From Bacillus marinisedimentorum (GTDB lineage Bacteria; Bacillota; Bacilli; Bacillales; Bacillaceae_O), in assembly GCF_001644195.2 (NCBI RefSeq), contig NZ_LWBL02000024.1, forward strand, positions 1-64,000: a stretch of DNA of 64,000 bases. Direction: 5' to 3'. Below the pieces are notes generated by a model. That model worked only from the letters and a program-made list of their open reading frames with translations, was not told the DNA's origin and ran no database searches. Both the position numbers and the translations under genes were made by a program. Below, piece by piece: positions 42,302-50,285 of this stretch (within the stretch, counting starts at the first letter, position 1; the number at the start of each line of letters is the position of its first letter).

Positions 42302-44170
42302 TTACGCTTTTTTATTGGCTGTCATGAATAGTGCCGCAGTCACAGCTGCGAATGCCAGAATTGATGCCCATGTGCCGAACATCGCCTCTTCCGGCATGAC
42401 GAATCCTGCTGTAACAGCGATCGCGATGATAACTCCCGTCAATGCCTCACCGGCAATGAAGCCGGAAGCAAGCAAAATGCCGCGTTCCGTTTTCTTGCGG
42501 CGCACTTCTTCGCGTTTTTCCCGTGTGTCAATCCATCCTCTGACAAGGCCGCCAAGCATGATCGGTGATGTCAAGTGGATCGGAAGATAAAGCCCTACTG
42601 CAAACGGCAACGATCCGATGCCGAAAAGCTCAACTGCCGCAGCTGCAGCCATTCCGATAAAAATCAGGTTCCATGGCAGATCGCCTTCCATGATGCCTTC
42701 GACAACGAGCGCCATGAGCATCGCCTGCGGTGCCGGCAGCTCCTGGGAACCGAATCCGTATGCACCATCTAAGAGAATGAGGATAAAACCCGTGACAATA
42801 CTTGCAATCAAAATTCCATACAGCTGTGCGATTTGCTGCCACTTTGGCGTGGCGCCAAGAATGAAACCGGTTTTCAAATCCTGGGAAGTATCACCTGAAA
42901 TTGCAGCAGCGATACAGACGACACCGCCGATGATGATGGCTGTCAGCATTCCCGGTTCACCTGTAAGGCCGGTTGCTTTCAGAATGACCGCTACGAAAAT
43001 CAATGCGGCAATCGTCATCCCGGATACCGGATTAGACGAGCTGCCGACGACACCGACGATCCGTGCGGAAACAGTGACAAAAAAGAAACCGAATAAGAGC
43101 ACGAGCAACGCGCCGAGAATGCCTATTTCTATTTGCGGGAAGAATGCCAGGATTCCGACGAGCAAAATGGTCAAGCCGATAATCAAGGAAAACGGGATGT
43201 CCTGTTCGGTACGGAGTTTTCCGTGACTCATCCCTGACTCACTGAAGCCTTTCAGGGCTCCTGTGAAAGAAGCAAAAATGGTCGGCAAAGTTTTAAGTAG
43301 GCCGACAATGCCGCCAAAAGCAACGGCACCTGCCCCGATGTAACGCAAGTAACTATCCCAGATTGCATGGTAATCCATTTCTGAAATCGGCACTTCCGCG
43401 GGATAGATCGGGTCCTCAGCAAACAAACCGAAGTGGCTGATCAGCGGGATGATGCCGAGCCATCCGAGAACAGCACCGGCGAACATGATTCCCGCTATCC
43501 GCGGCCCGATTATGTAACCGACAGAAAGTAATGCGGGCATGGTATTCATGCCGAAAGCAGCGTTCCTGAATCCTGAAATCGCCCATTCCACCTGAGATGG
43601 AAATGCCTTGATGGCATCTGTCAGGAACTTGAATAAAGCGCCGATTCCAAGGCCCCAGAATACCAGTTTTGCCCCCCGGCCTTTCCCTTCCCCGGCTACA
43701 AGCACTTCTGCACATGCCGTGCCTTCCGGGTACGGAAGGGTATCGTGTTCATTGACAATAAGGGCTTTTCGAAGCGGAATCATCAAAACGACACCAAGGA
43801 TTCCGCCGGCAAGGGCAATGATTCCCATTGTCAGCAAGCTTGGCTGCATGTTCCATATAAAAAGTGCCGGCAATGTGAAAATGACACCCGCTGCCAGTGC
43901 TTCCCCTGAGGAAGTGATGGTCTGGACAATGTTGTTTTCAAGTATGGATTGCCGGCGCAGGATGACTCTGAGCACAGCCATTGAAATAACCGCTGCCGGA
44001 ATGGATGCCGAAACTGTCATTCCGACAAGCAGGCCAAGATAAGCATTTGCTGCTCCAAAGACTACTACGAGCAATGCCCCGACAATTAAGGCGAGCAGGG
44101 TCAATTCAGGCCTTTTATCGTCCGGGGAAATGTAAGGTTTGTGTTCAACCTTTTTCTGTGATTGTGCCAT
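42302..44170 (-). CDS. OPT family oligopeptide transporter
   Basis: A 622-residue polytopic transporter (about 14-16 helices) of the OPT/YSL family, which imports peptides or metal-chelate compounds by proton coupling. Landmarks are VFGAANAYLGLLVGMTVSAS, NNIVQTITSSGEALAAGVIF and the NPVSGMTIAAL and GDTSQDLKTGFILGATPKWQ segments. The length is typical of the bacterial branch. GGAGG lies 8 bases before ATG 44170. A small ORF overlaps the start region. Confidence 0.88.
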   Translation of the reverse strand: MAQSQKKVEHKPYISPDDKRPELTLLALIVGALLVVVFGAANAYLGLLVGMTVSASIPAAVISMAVLRVILRRQSILENNIVQTITSSGEALAAGVIFTLPALFIWNMQPSLLTMGIIALAGGILGVVLMIPLRKALIVNEHDTLPYPEGTACAEVLVAGEGKGRGAKLVFWGLGIGALFKFLTDAIKAFPSQVEWAISGFRNAAFGMNTMPALLSVGYIIGPRIAGIMFAGAVLGWLGIIPLISHFGLFAEDPIYPAEVPISEMDYHAIWDSYLRYIGAGAVAFGGIVGLLKTLPTIFASFTGALKGFSESGMSHGKLRTEQDIPFSLIIGLTILLVGILAFFPQIEIGILGALLVLLFGFFFVTVSARIVGVVGSSSNPVSGMTIAALIFVAVILKATGLTGEPGMLTAIIIGGVVCIAAAISGDTSQDLKTGFILGATPKWQQIAQLYGILIASIVTGFILILLDGAYGFGSQELPAPQAMLMALVVEGIMEGDLPWNLIFIGMAAAAAVELFGIGSLPFAVGLYLPIHLTSPIMLGGLVRGWIDTREKREEVRRKKTERGILLASGFIAGEALTGVIIAIAVTAGFVMPEEAMFGTWASILAFAAVTAALFMTANKKA

Positions 44171-44288
44171 GTTCTTCTGCCTCCATTCTGCATAGTAAAA
44201 GTAATGGTAGTACGAAAAGGATTATGAAAACTGGATTATGACGGGAAAAAGGGCGCATAAAAGCAAGCAGGAGCAAACGGCCTAACAT
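44145..44288 (-). CDS. 47-residue hydrophobic upstream ORF overlapping the OPT start
   Basis: ATG 44288 has a very strong site (GGAGGGAGG). The peptide starts MLGRLLLLAFMRPFSRH, continues with a hydrophobic helix (NPVFIILFVLPLLLLC) and ends EEHGTITEKG, running 26 bases into the OPT reading frame. It may couple translation or act as a leader peptide; it could also be a chance frame. It is too short to classify. Confidence 0.4.
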   Translation of the reverse strand: MLGRLLLLAFMRPFSRHNPVFIILFVLPLLLLCRMEAEEHGTITEKG

Positions 44289-44475
44289 TTATTACCTCCC
44301 TCCATTCATTCGGAAACCTCTTTTAAAATCCGTCAGCAATAAAGTGAATTTTATAATTTCTTTTTTTCCACAGACACACTTTGCCTATTTCAGTACGGCA
44401 ATCCGGCAATTTCAACTGATACATTTTAATGATTTTTCCAGCTGATTCTGAAAAACGGGTGTATGAAAGGCACAG
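44289..44475. other. Intergenic, promoter side of the OPT gene
   Basis: Rich in T tracts; presumably carries the OPT promoter. No gene seen. Confidence 0.3.
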
Positions 44476-44650
44476 AACAAATGCGCAAGACGCCCGCATA
44501 GCGGCTTACACATAAGCGGGGGTAACCGCATGGAAGTGCTCTTTCCTCCCGGAGGGGATCCCCGCTTATGACGATAGCCGCTGGCGCCTGGAGCTGGACG
44601 ATTCCCTTCTGGCTTTTTATCCATAACGCTTAAATTTTATAATTTCCTTA
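44476..44650 (+). repeat. Family A long-hairpin repeat, copy with extended tail
   Basis: GCGCAAGACGCCCGCATAGC, CACATAAGCGGG, inner hairpin TCCTCCCGGAGG, CCCGCTTATGACGATAGCCG and TGGCGCCTGGAGCTGGAC. The 60-bp tail (GACGATTCCCTTCTGGC to AATTTCCTTAAC) is nearly the same as in the copy at 17499. Confidence 0.75.
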
Positions 44651-44654
44651 ACAA

Positions 44655-44702
44655 AAAAAGACTGCCTGAGACAGAAAATTTCTTCTGCTCTGGCAGTTTT
44701 TC
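44655..44702 (-). terminator. Intrinsic terminator after the MATE gene
   Basis: ACTGCC (44661-44666) with GGCAGT (44692-44697) and an inner CAGAA/TTCTG stem; on the minus strand a T7 run follows. Confidence 0.7.
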
Positions 44703-46066
44703 TACTCCGACGCAAAAAACCTGGCCTTGAATCGTCTTTGTATATAGTAAAGGCGGATTGATGCACCTGCAGCTGCCGCTGTCAGTCCGGCAATAATGCC
44801 GATCCAGTAGCCGAAGGGGCCCAGACCGGTATACTGGGCAAGTCCATAGCCAATCGGGAGGCCGATGAGCCAGTAGGATACAAGTGAGATGACAAAGGGG
44901 ATGTTGACATCCTTATATCCTCTCAAAATGCCGAGAACAGGTGCCTGAATTGCATCTGAAAGCTGGTAAAAGATCGCATAAATGATAAAATGCTGAGTCA
45001 GCCTGATAACGGCACTGTTATCGGAATAAAGAACCGCAATGTCTTTGTTGAATAAATAAAGAAACAGGCCGCTGGCAAATGCCATCGCCACCGCGATTCC
45101 GAGGCCGAATTTGCTGTAAGCGTTGGCATCAGCCACTCGTTTTCCGCCAACTTCAAAACCGACAGCGATCGTGAGTGCCATCGAAATACTCAACGGAATC
45201 ATATAAAGCATGGATGTGAAGTTCAAGGCCGCCTGGTGGGCTGCTATCGTTGCCGTATTGAACTCACTCATCAACAGTGTGACAACAGAAAAAATACTCG
45301 TTTCGAAAAAGATGGTAAGGCCGATCGGCACCCCGATCGTCAATTGCTCTTTCCAGGCTGCCCATGAAGGCCGGTATATATTACGAAAAACCCGATATGA
45401 GATAAAAAGCTCACTGCGATGGACGATCAGCAAAGCGGCCAGAAAAAAAGTCCAGTAGGTGATTGCAGTTGCATAACCCGCTCCCGCACCGCCCAGTTCG
45501 GGAAATCCCATTTTTCCAAAAATAAGGATATAGTTGAAAAAGATGTTTACAGGCAATACGAGGAACGTGATTCTCATACTGACGCGTGTCTGCCCGAGGG
45601 CATCGATAAAACTGCGGAGAACCGTATACATAAACAGCGGAACCATCCCGAAACTCAGACCGGTCAAATAATGGAATGCAATATACCGGACGTCAGGTTC
45701 GATCTTCATCATATCAAGTATCGGTCCCAGCAAAAATGACCCGGTGAGGATAACAAAAAGGGCCAGGGCAATGGCAAGATACAACCCTTGTACGACAGCA
45801 CGCGGAACGTTGTTCTTCAGGTCAGCGCCAAGTAACTGCGATACAATAGGGGTCACCGCGATCAAGATGCCGTTTAACCCGGTGAATATCGGGATCCAGA
45901 GGCTCGTACCGATTGCAACACCAGCCAGGTCATCTGCCCCGGCCCGCCCTGACATAATGGTATCCACAAGGTTCATACTGAACATTCCAGCCTGCGTGAC
46001 CAATATTGGCCAGAGAATGGTCAGCAGCAACAAAATCTTCTGCTTCATCGTATCCGTTTTATACAT
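44702..46066 (-). CDS. MATE family multidrug exporter (NorM-like)
   Basis: A 454-residue, 12-helix MATE transporter that exports cationic compounds in exchange for Na+ or H+. Landmarks are LWPILVTQAGMFSMNLVDTI, the GTSLWIPIFTGLNGILIA segment and GVPIGLTIFFETSIFSVVTL, giving the internal twofold repeat. The length matches B. subtilis NorM-type proteins. ATG 46066 has AAAGGATG upstream; the frame extends to 46099 without a site. Substrates are unknown. Confidence 0.88.
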   Translation of the reverse strand: MYKTDTMKQKILLLLTILWPILVTQAGMFSMNLVDTIMSGRAGADDLAGVAIGTSLWIPIFTGLNGILIAVTPIVSQLLGADLKNNVPRAVVQGLYLAIALALFVILTGSFLLGPILDMMKIEPDVRYIAFHYLTGLSFGMVPLFMYTVLRSFIDALGQTRVSMRITFLVLPVNIFFNYILIFGKMGFPELGGAGAGYATAITYWTFFLAALLIVHRSELFISYRVFRNIYRPSWAAWKEQLTIGVPIGLTIFFETSIFSVVTLLMSEFNTATIAAHQAALNFTSMLYMIPLSISMALTIAVGFEVGGKRVADANAYSKFGLGIAVAMAFASGLFLYLFNKDIAVLYSDNSAVIRLTQHFIIYAIFYQLSDAIQAPVLGILRGYKDVNIPFVISLVSYWLIGLPIGYGLAQYTGLGPFGYWIGIIAGLTAAAAGASIRLYYIQRRFKARFFASE

Positions 46067-46227
46067 TGCCGCTTCATCCTTTGCATCGATACACAGCAAT
46101 ACTGCCGGTTTCGCTAATCCTGAATCCTTCTACATCTTAACACAAAGGAAAGCCGCGGCAGGCGGAATTAATTTCTTGAATCTGATGTCCGGCTTCATTA
46201 TTCCTGATTGGCATTTAAACAGGTGTA

Positions 46228-46749
46228 TTACAATTGCTCCAATCCCATTCTGAAAGCAGCCAGATGCTGCCTGGAGGCCATGCTGAGATTTCCCATGACG
46301 GCCTTGATGTCCGTCGGCAGGTCCGGCAGGCCGGCCAGTTTCTCATACATGGAAATGTTCGTGATCTCCCCTCCTATACCGGCCTGGAAAGCTTCATTGA
46401 GGGTATCAGGTTCACTGACATATTGTTTCGCATCATCAACAGGAACCTGAATGCCGTATTTGCGGAACAGGCGGATCAATGCTTCGATATGACGCTGTTC
46501 AGCAGCTTTTATATTTGTAAACGGCCTCCTTTGCCCAAATTTGCTGATAACAGCATCATAGCGTGCCTGGGCTAAAAACTCATCCTGGATCGCATAAGTC
46601 AGCGCCTCCTCAATGCTGATATCCGTATCCTTCAGCGCACCTGCCGCTCCATAATCCGCCGGAATATCCTGTTGCGCATGAACCGGAACCGAAATACCGA
46701 TGATCGCTCCTACAACAGCAGCCAGCACAACCATTCTAAACTTCATCAT
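46228..46749 (-). CDS. DUF2202 secreted ferritin-like protein
   Basis: A 173-residue protein with an N-terminal signal peptide (VVLAAVVGAIIGISVPVHAQ) and a four-helix ferritin-like domain. Iron-ligand-type residues are in DEFLAQARYD and AEQRHIEALIRLF, with a later EAFQAGIGGEITNISMYEKL helix. DUF2202 has no defined activity; the fold suggests a di-iron or structural role outside the cell. The start (46749 or 46746) has AAGGAGG upstream. It is divergent from the StrB-like gene. Confidence 0.85.
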   Translation of the reverse strand: MMKFRMVVLAAVVGAIIGISVPVHAQQDIPADYGAAGALKDTDISIEEALTYAIQDEFLAQARYDAVISKFGQRRPFTNIKAAEQRHIEALIRLFRKYGIQVPVDDAKQYVSEPDTLNEAFQAGIGGEITNISMYEKLAGLPDLPTDIKAVMGNLSMASRQHLAAFRMGLEQL

Positions 46750-46836
46750 CTTCCTTCCTCCTTCTATCCTATTGGTTTTTCCGGTATATTTTGTGTAACA
46801 GCATAGGAAACATTCATATAGGTATTTTGACCTATG

Positions 46837-46877
46837 GTTGCCTGGGAATTGCCAGGCAATTCCCAGGCAACGTTTTT
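46837..46877 (+). terminator. Family E hairpin plus T5 in the leader of the kinase gene
   Basis: GTTGCCTGGGAATTG (46837-46851) pairs perfectly with 46857-46871 around CCAGG, followed by G and T5 (46873-46877). GAAGGAGG of the next gene starts at once. It has terminator form but sits in the 5' leader, which suggests attenuation. Confidence 0.6.
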
Positions 46878-46890
46878 GAAGGAGGAAACA

Positions 46891-47811
46891 ATGATGGAGC
46901 TGCCGCATGATTTTCAGGAGACTGTCCGGAATGTACATGGCGAAGAGGGGGAGAGGTGGATTGAGGCGTTCGGCGGACTGATTCGGTATTGTGAGGAAAG
47001 ATGGGGATGCAAGGTTCTGGAACCTTTCAGCCTTTCTTATAATTTTGTGGCTCCTGTACTGTTCAATGATGAGACAGATGGTGTGATCAAGCTGTGTGTG
47101 CCGGGTGAGGGAGTGAACAATGAAGTGGAGGCCCTGTCTTTTTTCAACAGAAAAAGCGGGATGGTTACAATGAAGGATTATGATCTGGAAAAAGGCATCA
47201 TCCTTCTGGACCGAATCAATCCCGGCACTTCTCTTTCTGCTGTCAATGACGACCAGGAAGCAGCACTGATTGCATCTGATGTACTGCGGAACTTGTGGAC
47301 AGACCCGCCGCCCTCGACAGATCTTCCAACGACGGAAGACAGAGAAAAAAGTCTTCTTCAGCAGCTCAGAAAGTACCCAGATGGTACGGATGGGTTGTCA
47401 AAAGAAACGCTTATTGAAGCAACTGAAATGTTCCGCTGGCTGAATGAAACCAGCCGGAAAAAACGGCTCCTGCACGGCGACTTTCACCATTTTAATGTTC
47501 TGTCTGATGGGAAGGACAGCTGGCTTGCCATAGACCCGAAAGGCCTCATCGGAGAGGCTGAATATGATCTCATTCAATACATGCTGAATTGTTTGCCGGA
47601 AACGGACATGCGCACCGTCATTGGAACGCGGGTTTCCATATTTGCCGAAGAGCTTTCCCTGCAGCGTGACAGGATTTTAAAATGGGGATTTTGCCATTCT
47701 GTTCTGGCAGCACTATGGTGTTTGGAGGATAAGGCCGGATGTGAGCAAAAACCCATTCAGGCGGCGGAAGCTTTTAAACAGCTTATTACTGGTCAGTTGC
47801 CTGATCTGTAA
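46891..47811 (+). CDS. APH(6)/StrB-like phosphotransferase
   Basis: A 306-residue kinase-like protein of the streptomycin 6-kinase/hydroxyurea phosphotransferase group. The catalytic loop LLHGDFHHFNVL (with HGD-x-H-x-x-N) and the metal-binding IDPKGLIGEAEYDL are intact. It would use ATP to phosphorylate a hydroxyl-bearing drug or metabolite; resistance cannot be claimed from sequence. Start ATG 46891 has GAAGGAGG. A terminator-like hairpin lies in its leader. Confidence 0.8.
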   Translation: MMELPHDFQETVRNVHGEEGERWIEAFGGLIRYCEERWGCKVLEPFSLSYNFVAPVLFNDETDGVIKLCVPGEGVNNEVEALSFFNRKSGMVTMKDYDLEKGIILLDRINPGTSLSAVNDDQEAALIASDVLRNLWTDPPPSTDLPTTEDREKSLLQQLRKYPDGTDGLSKETLIEATEMFRWLNETSRKKRLLHGDFHHFNVLSDGKDSWLAIDPKGLIGEAEYDLIQYMLNCLPETDMRTVIGTRVSIFAEELSLQRDRILKWGFCHSVLAALWCLEDKAGCEQKPIQAAEAFKQLITGQLPDL

Positions 47812-47910
47812 GATTGAATTTACAAGATTCGCCTCAGTCTGAAAAAGGTATATTTGTTACATAGCAGCTATTTGAAATAACAGGACCTTATGACGAAAGG
47901 ATTGGAATGA

Positions 47911-48459
47911 ATGGAACAATTGGAAACCAGCCGGCTTATACTCCGGCCGCTGGAAAGAGGAGATGCGGAGTCGATTTTTGCCTATGCTTCCGATCCCACG
48001 GTTGCTAAATTCACGACATGGGAGGTCCATCATCACCTGGACGATACACGGGAATTTATCGAGCTTGCGATTCTGGAACATAAACGCAAAGACACATTGA
48101 CGTGGGGAATCATCCTTAAGGAGACGGGTGATCTTATCGGCACAGCAGGCCTTGCCGATCTCTCGTTCCGCCATCATTGTGCGGAACTCGGCTACGTAAT
48201 CGGCAAGCCTCATTGGCGTACCGGTTATGTGACAGAAGCATCGAAGGCTGTCTGCACTTTCGGCTTCAGGGAGCTTGAACTGAACAGGATCATGGCCAGA
48301 TGCCACCCTGAAAACACCGGCTCAGAGAGGGTGATGCAAAAAATCGGCATGACGTATGAAGGAACAATGCGGCAGGTGTATTTTGCTGATGGAATTTTCG
48401 AAGACAGGAAGGTGTACTCCATCTTAAAAGAAGAGTTTCCTTTCGCACCACTTCTGTAA
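47911..48459 (+). CDS. GNAT acetyltransferase, RimJ/RimL type
   Basis: A 182-residue enzyme: TSRLILRPLERGDAESIFAY at the start is the RimJ/L pattern, with ELGYVIGKPHWRTGYVTEAS as the acetyl-CoA region and NTGSERVMQKIGMTYEGTMR as motif B. Members acetylate ribosomal proteins or drugs; the substrate is unknown. AAAGGATTGGAATGA precedes ATG 47911. A possible operon with the StrB-like kinase 100 bases upstream. Confidence 0.85.
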   Translation: MEQLETSRLILRPLERGDAESIFAYASDPTVAKFTTWEVHHHLDDTREFIELAILEHKRKDTLTWGIILKETGDLIGTAGLADLSFRHHCAELGYVIGKPHWRTGYVTEASKAVCTFGFRELELNRIMARCHPENTGSERVMQKIGMTYEGTMRQVYFADGIFEDRKVYSILKEEFPFAPLL

Positions 48460-48544
48460 AATGTGAGATAAAAAATTTAGTATGCAGGATTTTAAATATT
48501 AGACAGCGGGTTAGTTGATGTCTGTTCTCCTAAATTACGATCTT

Positions 48545-48765
48545 TTATCCTATTGTCTAGCGCCCTCTGCTAAACGGACATCTGTGGATATGATTTTGTC
48601 GATTTTTGTATGTTCTGAATATTTATCCACATATCCAGAAACTTATCCCCCGTTTGAAAGGTTACTCACATGTCAATGAGGGATAAATGTGCAAAGTTTT
48701 TGAAACTCCTGTTAAGTTATCCACACCGCCCATGTTAGTTACCTGAGTCCGCAAATTTATCAACA
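48545..48765. other. Cluster of DnaA boxes
   Basis: Two perfect TTATCCACA boxes (48623-48631, 48717-48725), two with one mismatch (TGTGGATAT 48583-48591, TTATCAACA 48757-48765), and several two-mismatch sites (48545, 48643, around 48678). All within 221 bases in a gene-free stretch. There is no dnaA or dnaN nearby, so this is not oriC; it fits a DnaA-binding cluster of the kind found at some B. subtilis loci. Confidence 0.65.
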
Positions 48766-48879
48766 GATTAACTTCATATCAATAGTCCCGTTGTCTGCCG
48801 GCCTTTGTCGAACAATGCTTGAATTTATGATGATTGTATTCAGCGGCTATTTCATCTGATGATTAATTATGGCTTTTCA

Positions 48880-48985
48880 ACCGAGCTGTTGCTTCCGCGG
48901 CACAGGCGATGATCCTGAACAGCGCTCCTGTGGGGTGTCGCCTGTCCCGCTGCTCTCGGCCGGGTTGCACACTCGCAGCAATATG
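48880..48985 (-). repeat. Decayed family D (MITE) copy
   Basis: On the plus strand GCTCCTGTGGGGTGTCGCC and TGTCCCGCTGCTCTCGG correspond to the complement of GGGACAGGTGAGACCCCGC in the intact element at 7904. Ends are not recognisable. Confidence 0.5.
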
Positions 48986-49074
48986 CTCTACCATAGCCTG
49001 ATCCTAATTATAAGTATATTTCTTGCCGAACGGGGCACAATATTGAGGAAAGTTGGCAAGACCAACTCTTCCCC

Positions 49075-49111
49075 GGCCGTCAAGTGAATTCCCACAGTTC
49101 ACTTGGCGGCC
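49075..49111. other. Strong hairpin, 14-bp stem
   Basis: GGCCGTCAAGTGAA (49075-49088) pairs with 49098-49111 with one mismatch. It lies between the decayed repeat and the terminator of the YvrJ-type gene. No T run follows on plus; role unclear. Confidence 0.5.
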
Positions 49112-49133
49112 TAATTCATTCAAAAAGGGACAG

Positions 49134-49185
49134 CCCTATAACGATCAAAAGACCGTCATCAGACGGTCTTTTGATCGTTATAGGG
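49134..49185 (-). terminator. 24-bp perfect hairpin overlapping the end of the YvrJ-family gene
   Basis: CCCTATAACGATCAAAAGACCGTC (cited by position 49134-49157) pairs base for base with 49162-49185 around a four-base loop that contains the stop codon. On the minus strand no long T run follows, so its action as terminator is unproven. Confidence 0.55.
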
Positions 49186-49332
49186 TATGTTTTCAACTTG
49201 CTGCATACGTTCTGGCAAACGGTTAAGCGTATTGTTGAGAGTATCTAATTTACCTTCAATCCGATGAAGCAAATAAAGTGTGACAACAACAGGAAAACCG
49301 ACTTCCTGAATTAACGGCAGCAACTGTTCCAT
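49159..49332 (-). CDS. YvrJ family protein
   Basis: A 57-residue protein with the YvrJ signature MEQLLPLIQEVGFPVVVTLY, then LLHRIEGKLDTLNNTL. It has one short membrane helix. The DUF2922 and DUF1659 genes lie upstream in the same direction, the usual trio in Bacillus. Its function is not known. ATG 49332 has GAAGAGGGG upstream; the C-terminus is encoded by the arm of the strong hairpin at 49134-49185. Confidence 0.8.
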   Translation of the reverse strand: MEQLLPLIQEVGFPVVVTLYLLHRIEGKLDTLNNTLNRLPERMQQVENIPYNDQKTV

Positions 49333-49413
49333 TACTTTCCACCCCTCTTCCCTGTAAAATACCCGTAATGGGCTGAAGAAAAAGGGAGCTTTCAGCCCCC
49401 TTTTTCCTCAGGT

Positions 49414-49632
49414 TTATGCAATCGTAATATCATTTACTGTCCGTTCCACAATACGGGCGCCGTTTTTCTCTGTCAGATTTCCGCCGGATGAACTGAATGC
49501 GTTATGGGTAATGATTTCATCCATAGCCGCACTTACTGCCAGCGGATCGACTGGTTCAATCGGATCGTCGAGACTGATTGTCACGACCGAGCCTGCTTCG
49601 TTCGCAAATTTCAGTTCCAATTTTTTTGCCAT
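49414..49632 (-). CDS. DUF2922 family protein
   Basis: A 72-residue protein: KKLELKFANEAGSVVTISLD, then the DPLAVSAAMDEIITHNAFS helix and the end VERTVNDITIA are the DUF2922 pattern. The start at 49632 follows AAGGAGG. It is the middle gene of the DUF1659-DUF2922-YvrJ set. Function unknown; probably soluble. Confidence 0.85.
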   Translation of the reverse strand: MAKKLELKFANEAGSVVTISLDDPIEPVDPLAVSAAMDEIITHNAFSSSGGNLTEKNGARIVERTVNDITIA

Positions 49633-49719
49633 ATCCATTCCTCCTTCCTCAAGTTTTTGACTTAGCAGATGATGAACCGGCCAACCTCAACGGATTCACC
49701 AGATCATCATTCTACCTGC

Positions 49720-49953
49720 TTACGCTGTCGGAGTTGTTTGAATAAGATCAAACGAATCGTTGCGTTCCACCCTGCTTAATGGATGCTGCTGCAAACCTGC
49801 AAGTGCCTGACCGGTGTTATAAAGCTGATCTGCCGTTGCATCCACTTTCACATTGTTGAAGTTCTTGTTCTTATAGATCGGCTTCCCATCACCATCAACA
49901 CCATGGTCAAACACCAGCCGAAGCTGGCTGTCCGTAACCAATGCCTCTGCCAT
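49720..49953 (-). CDS. DUF1659 family protein
   Basis: A 77-residue protein: MAEALVTDSQLRLVFDHGVD, then GKPIYKNKNFNNVKVDATAD and LYNTGQALAGLQQHPLSRVE are DUF1659. ATG 49953 follows AGGAGGTGAGG. It leads the trio. The family function is unknown. Upstream lies a terminator-like hairpin of family E. Confidence 0.85.
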   Translation of the reverse strand: MAEALVTDSQLRLVFDHGVDGDGKPIYKNKNFNNVKVDATADQLYNTGQALAGLQQHPLSRVERNDSFDLIQTTPTA

Positions 49954-50010
49954 GTCCCTCACCTCCTTCACCTGTATATAGGCTGAAAGGTTGGAAAAGT
50001 GCTATAAAAG

Positions 50011-50052
50011 ATAAAAAAATGCCTGGCAATTGCTTCGCAATTGCCAGGCATT
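50011..50052 (-). terminator. Family E hairpin plus T7 in the leader of the DUF1659 operon
   Basis: On the minus strand a perfect 16-bp stem (50052-50037 with 50033-50018, loop GAA) is followed by seven Ts (50019-50013 region). It lies about 60 bases before the DUF1659 start and points into it, the form of an attenuator; it might also end an upstream transcript. Confidence 0.65.
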
Positions 50053-50147
50053 CCGCCGGTAACCTGAACTCCTTCTTCCTGAAATTCTGTTCAATCCACC
50101 AAATAACCACCGCAAACATCCGCTGGAACAAAAAGGGGGTTGTGCAA

Positions 50148-50246
50148 ATGAAAAAGGCTCCGCCCAAGGCGTGCACGCAGCCTCGAACAGAACCCTTACT
50201 ATGGATATATACGATTTCCGCCATATATAAACCCGAATCGTCTTAA
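50148..50246 (+). CDS. 32-residue peptide, uncertain
   Basis: ATG 50148 with AAAGGGGG 9 bases upstream. The sequence (MKKAPPKACTQPRTEPLLWI, then YTISAIYKPESS) has no helix or motif I recognise. Only the ribosome site supports it. Confidence 0.35.
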   Translation: MKKAPPKACTQPRTEPLLWIYTISAIYKPESS

Positions 50247-50285
50247 TTTTTCAAATTCCTAATGATCCTGTCAAACCGATAATGT

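Noticed and set aside
48545-48765. Replication origin
   Set aside because: DnaA boxes are clustered, but there is no dnaA, dnaN, rpmH or gyr gene and no obvious unwinding element within the window, so oriC is unlikely.
48869-49087. 72-residue ORF
   Set aside because: It lies over the decayed family D repeat, has no ribosome site and shows no protein-like pattern.
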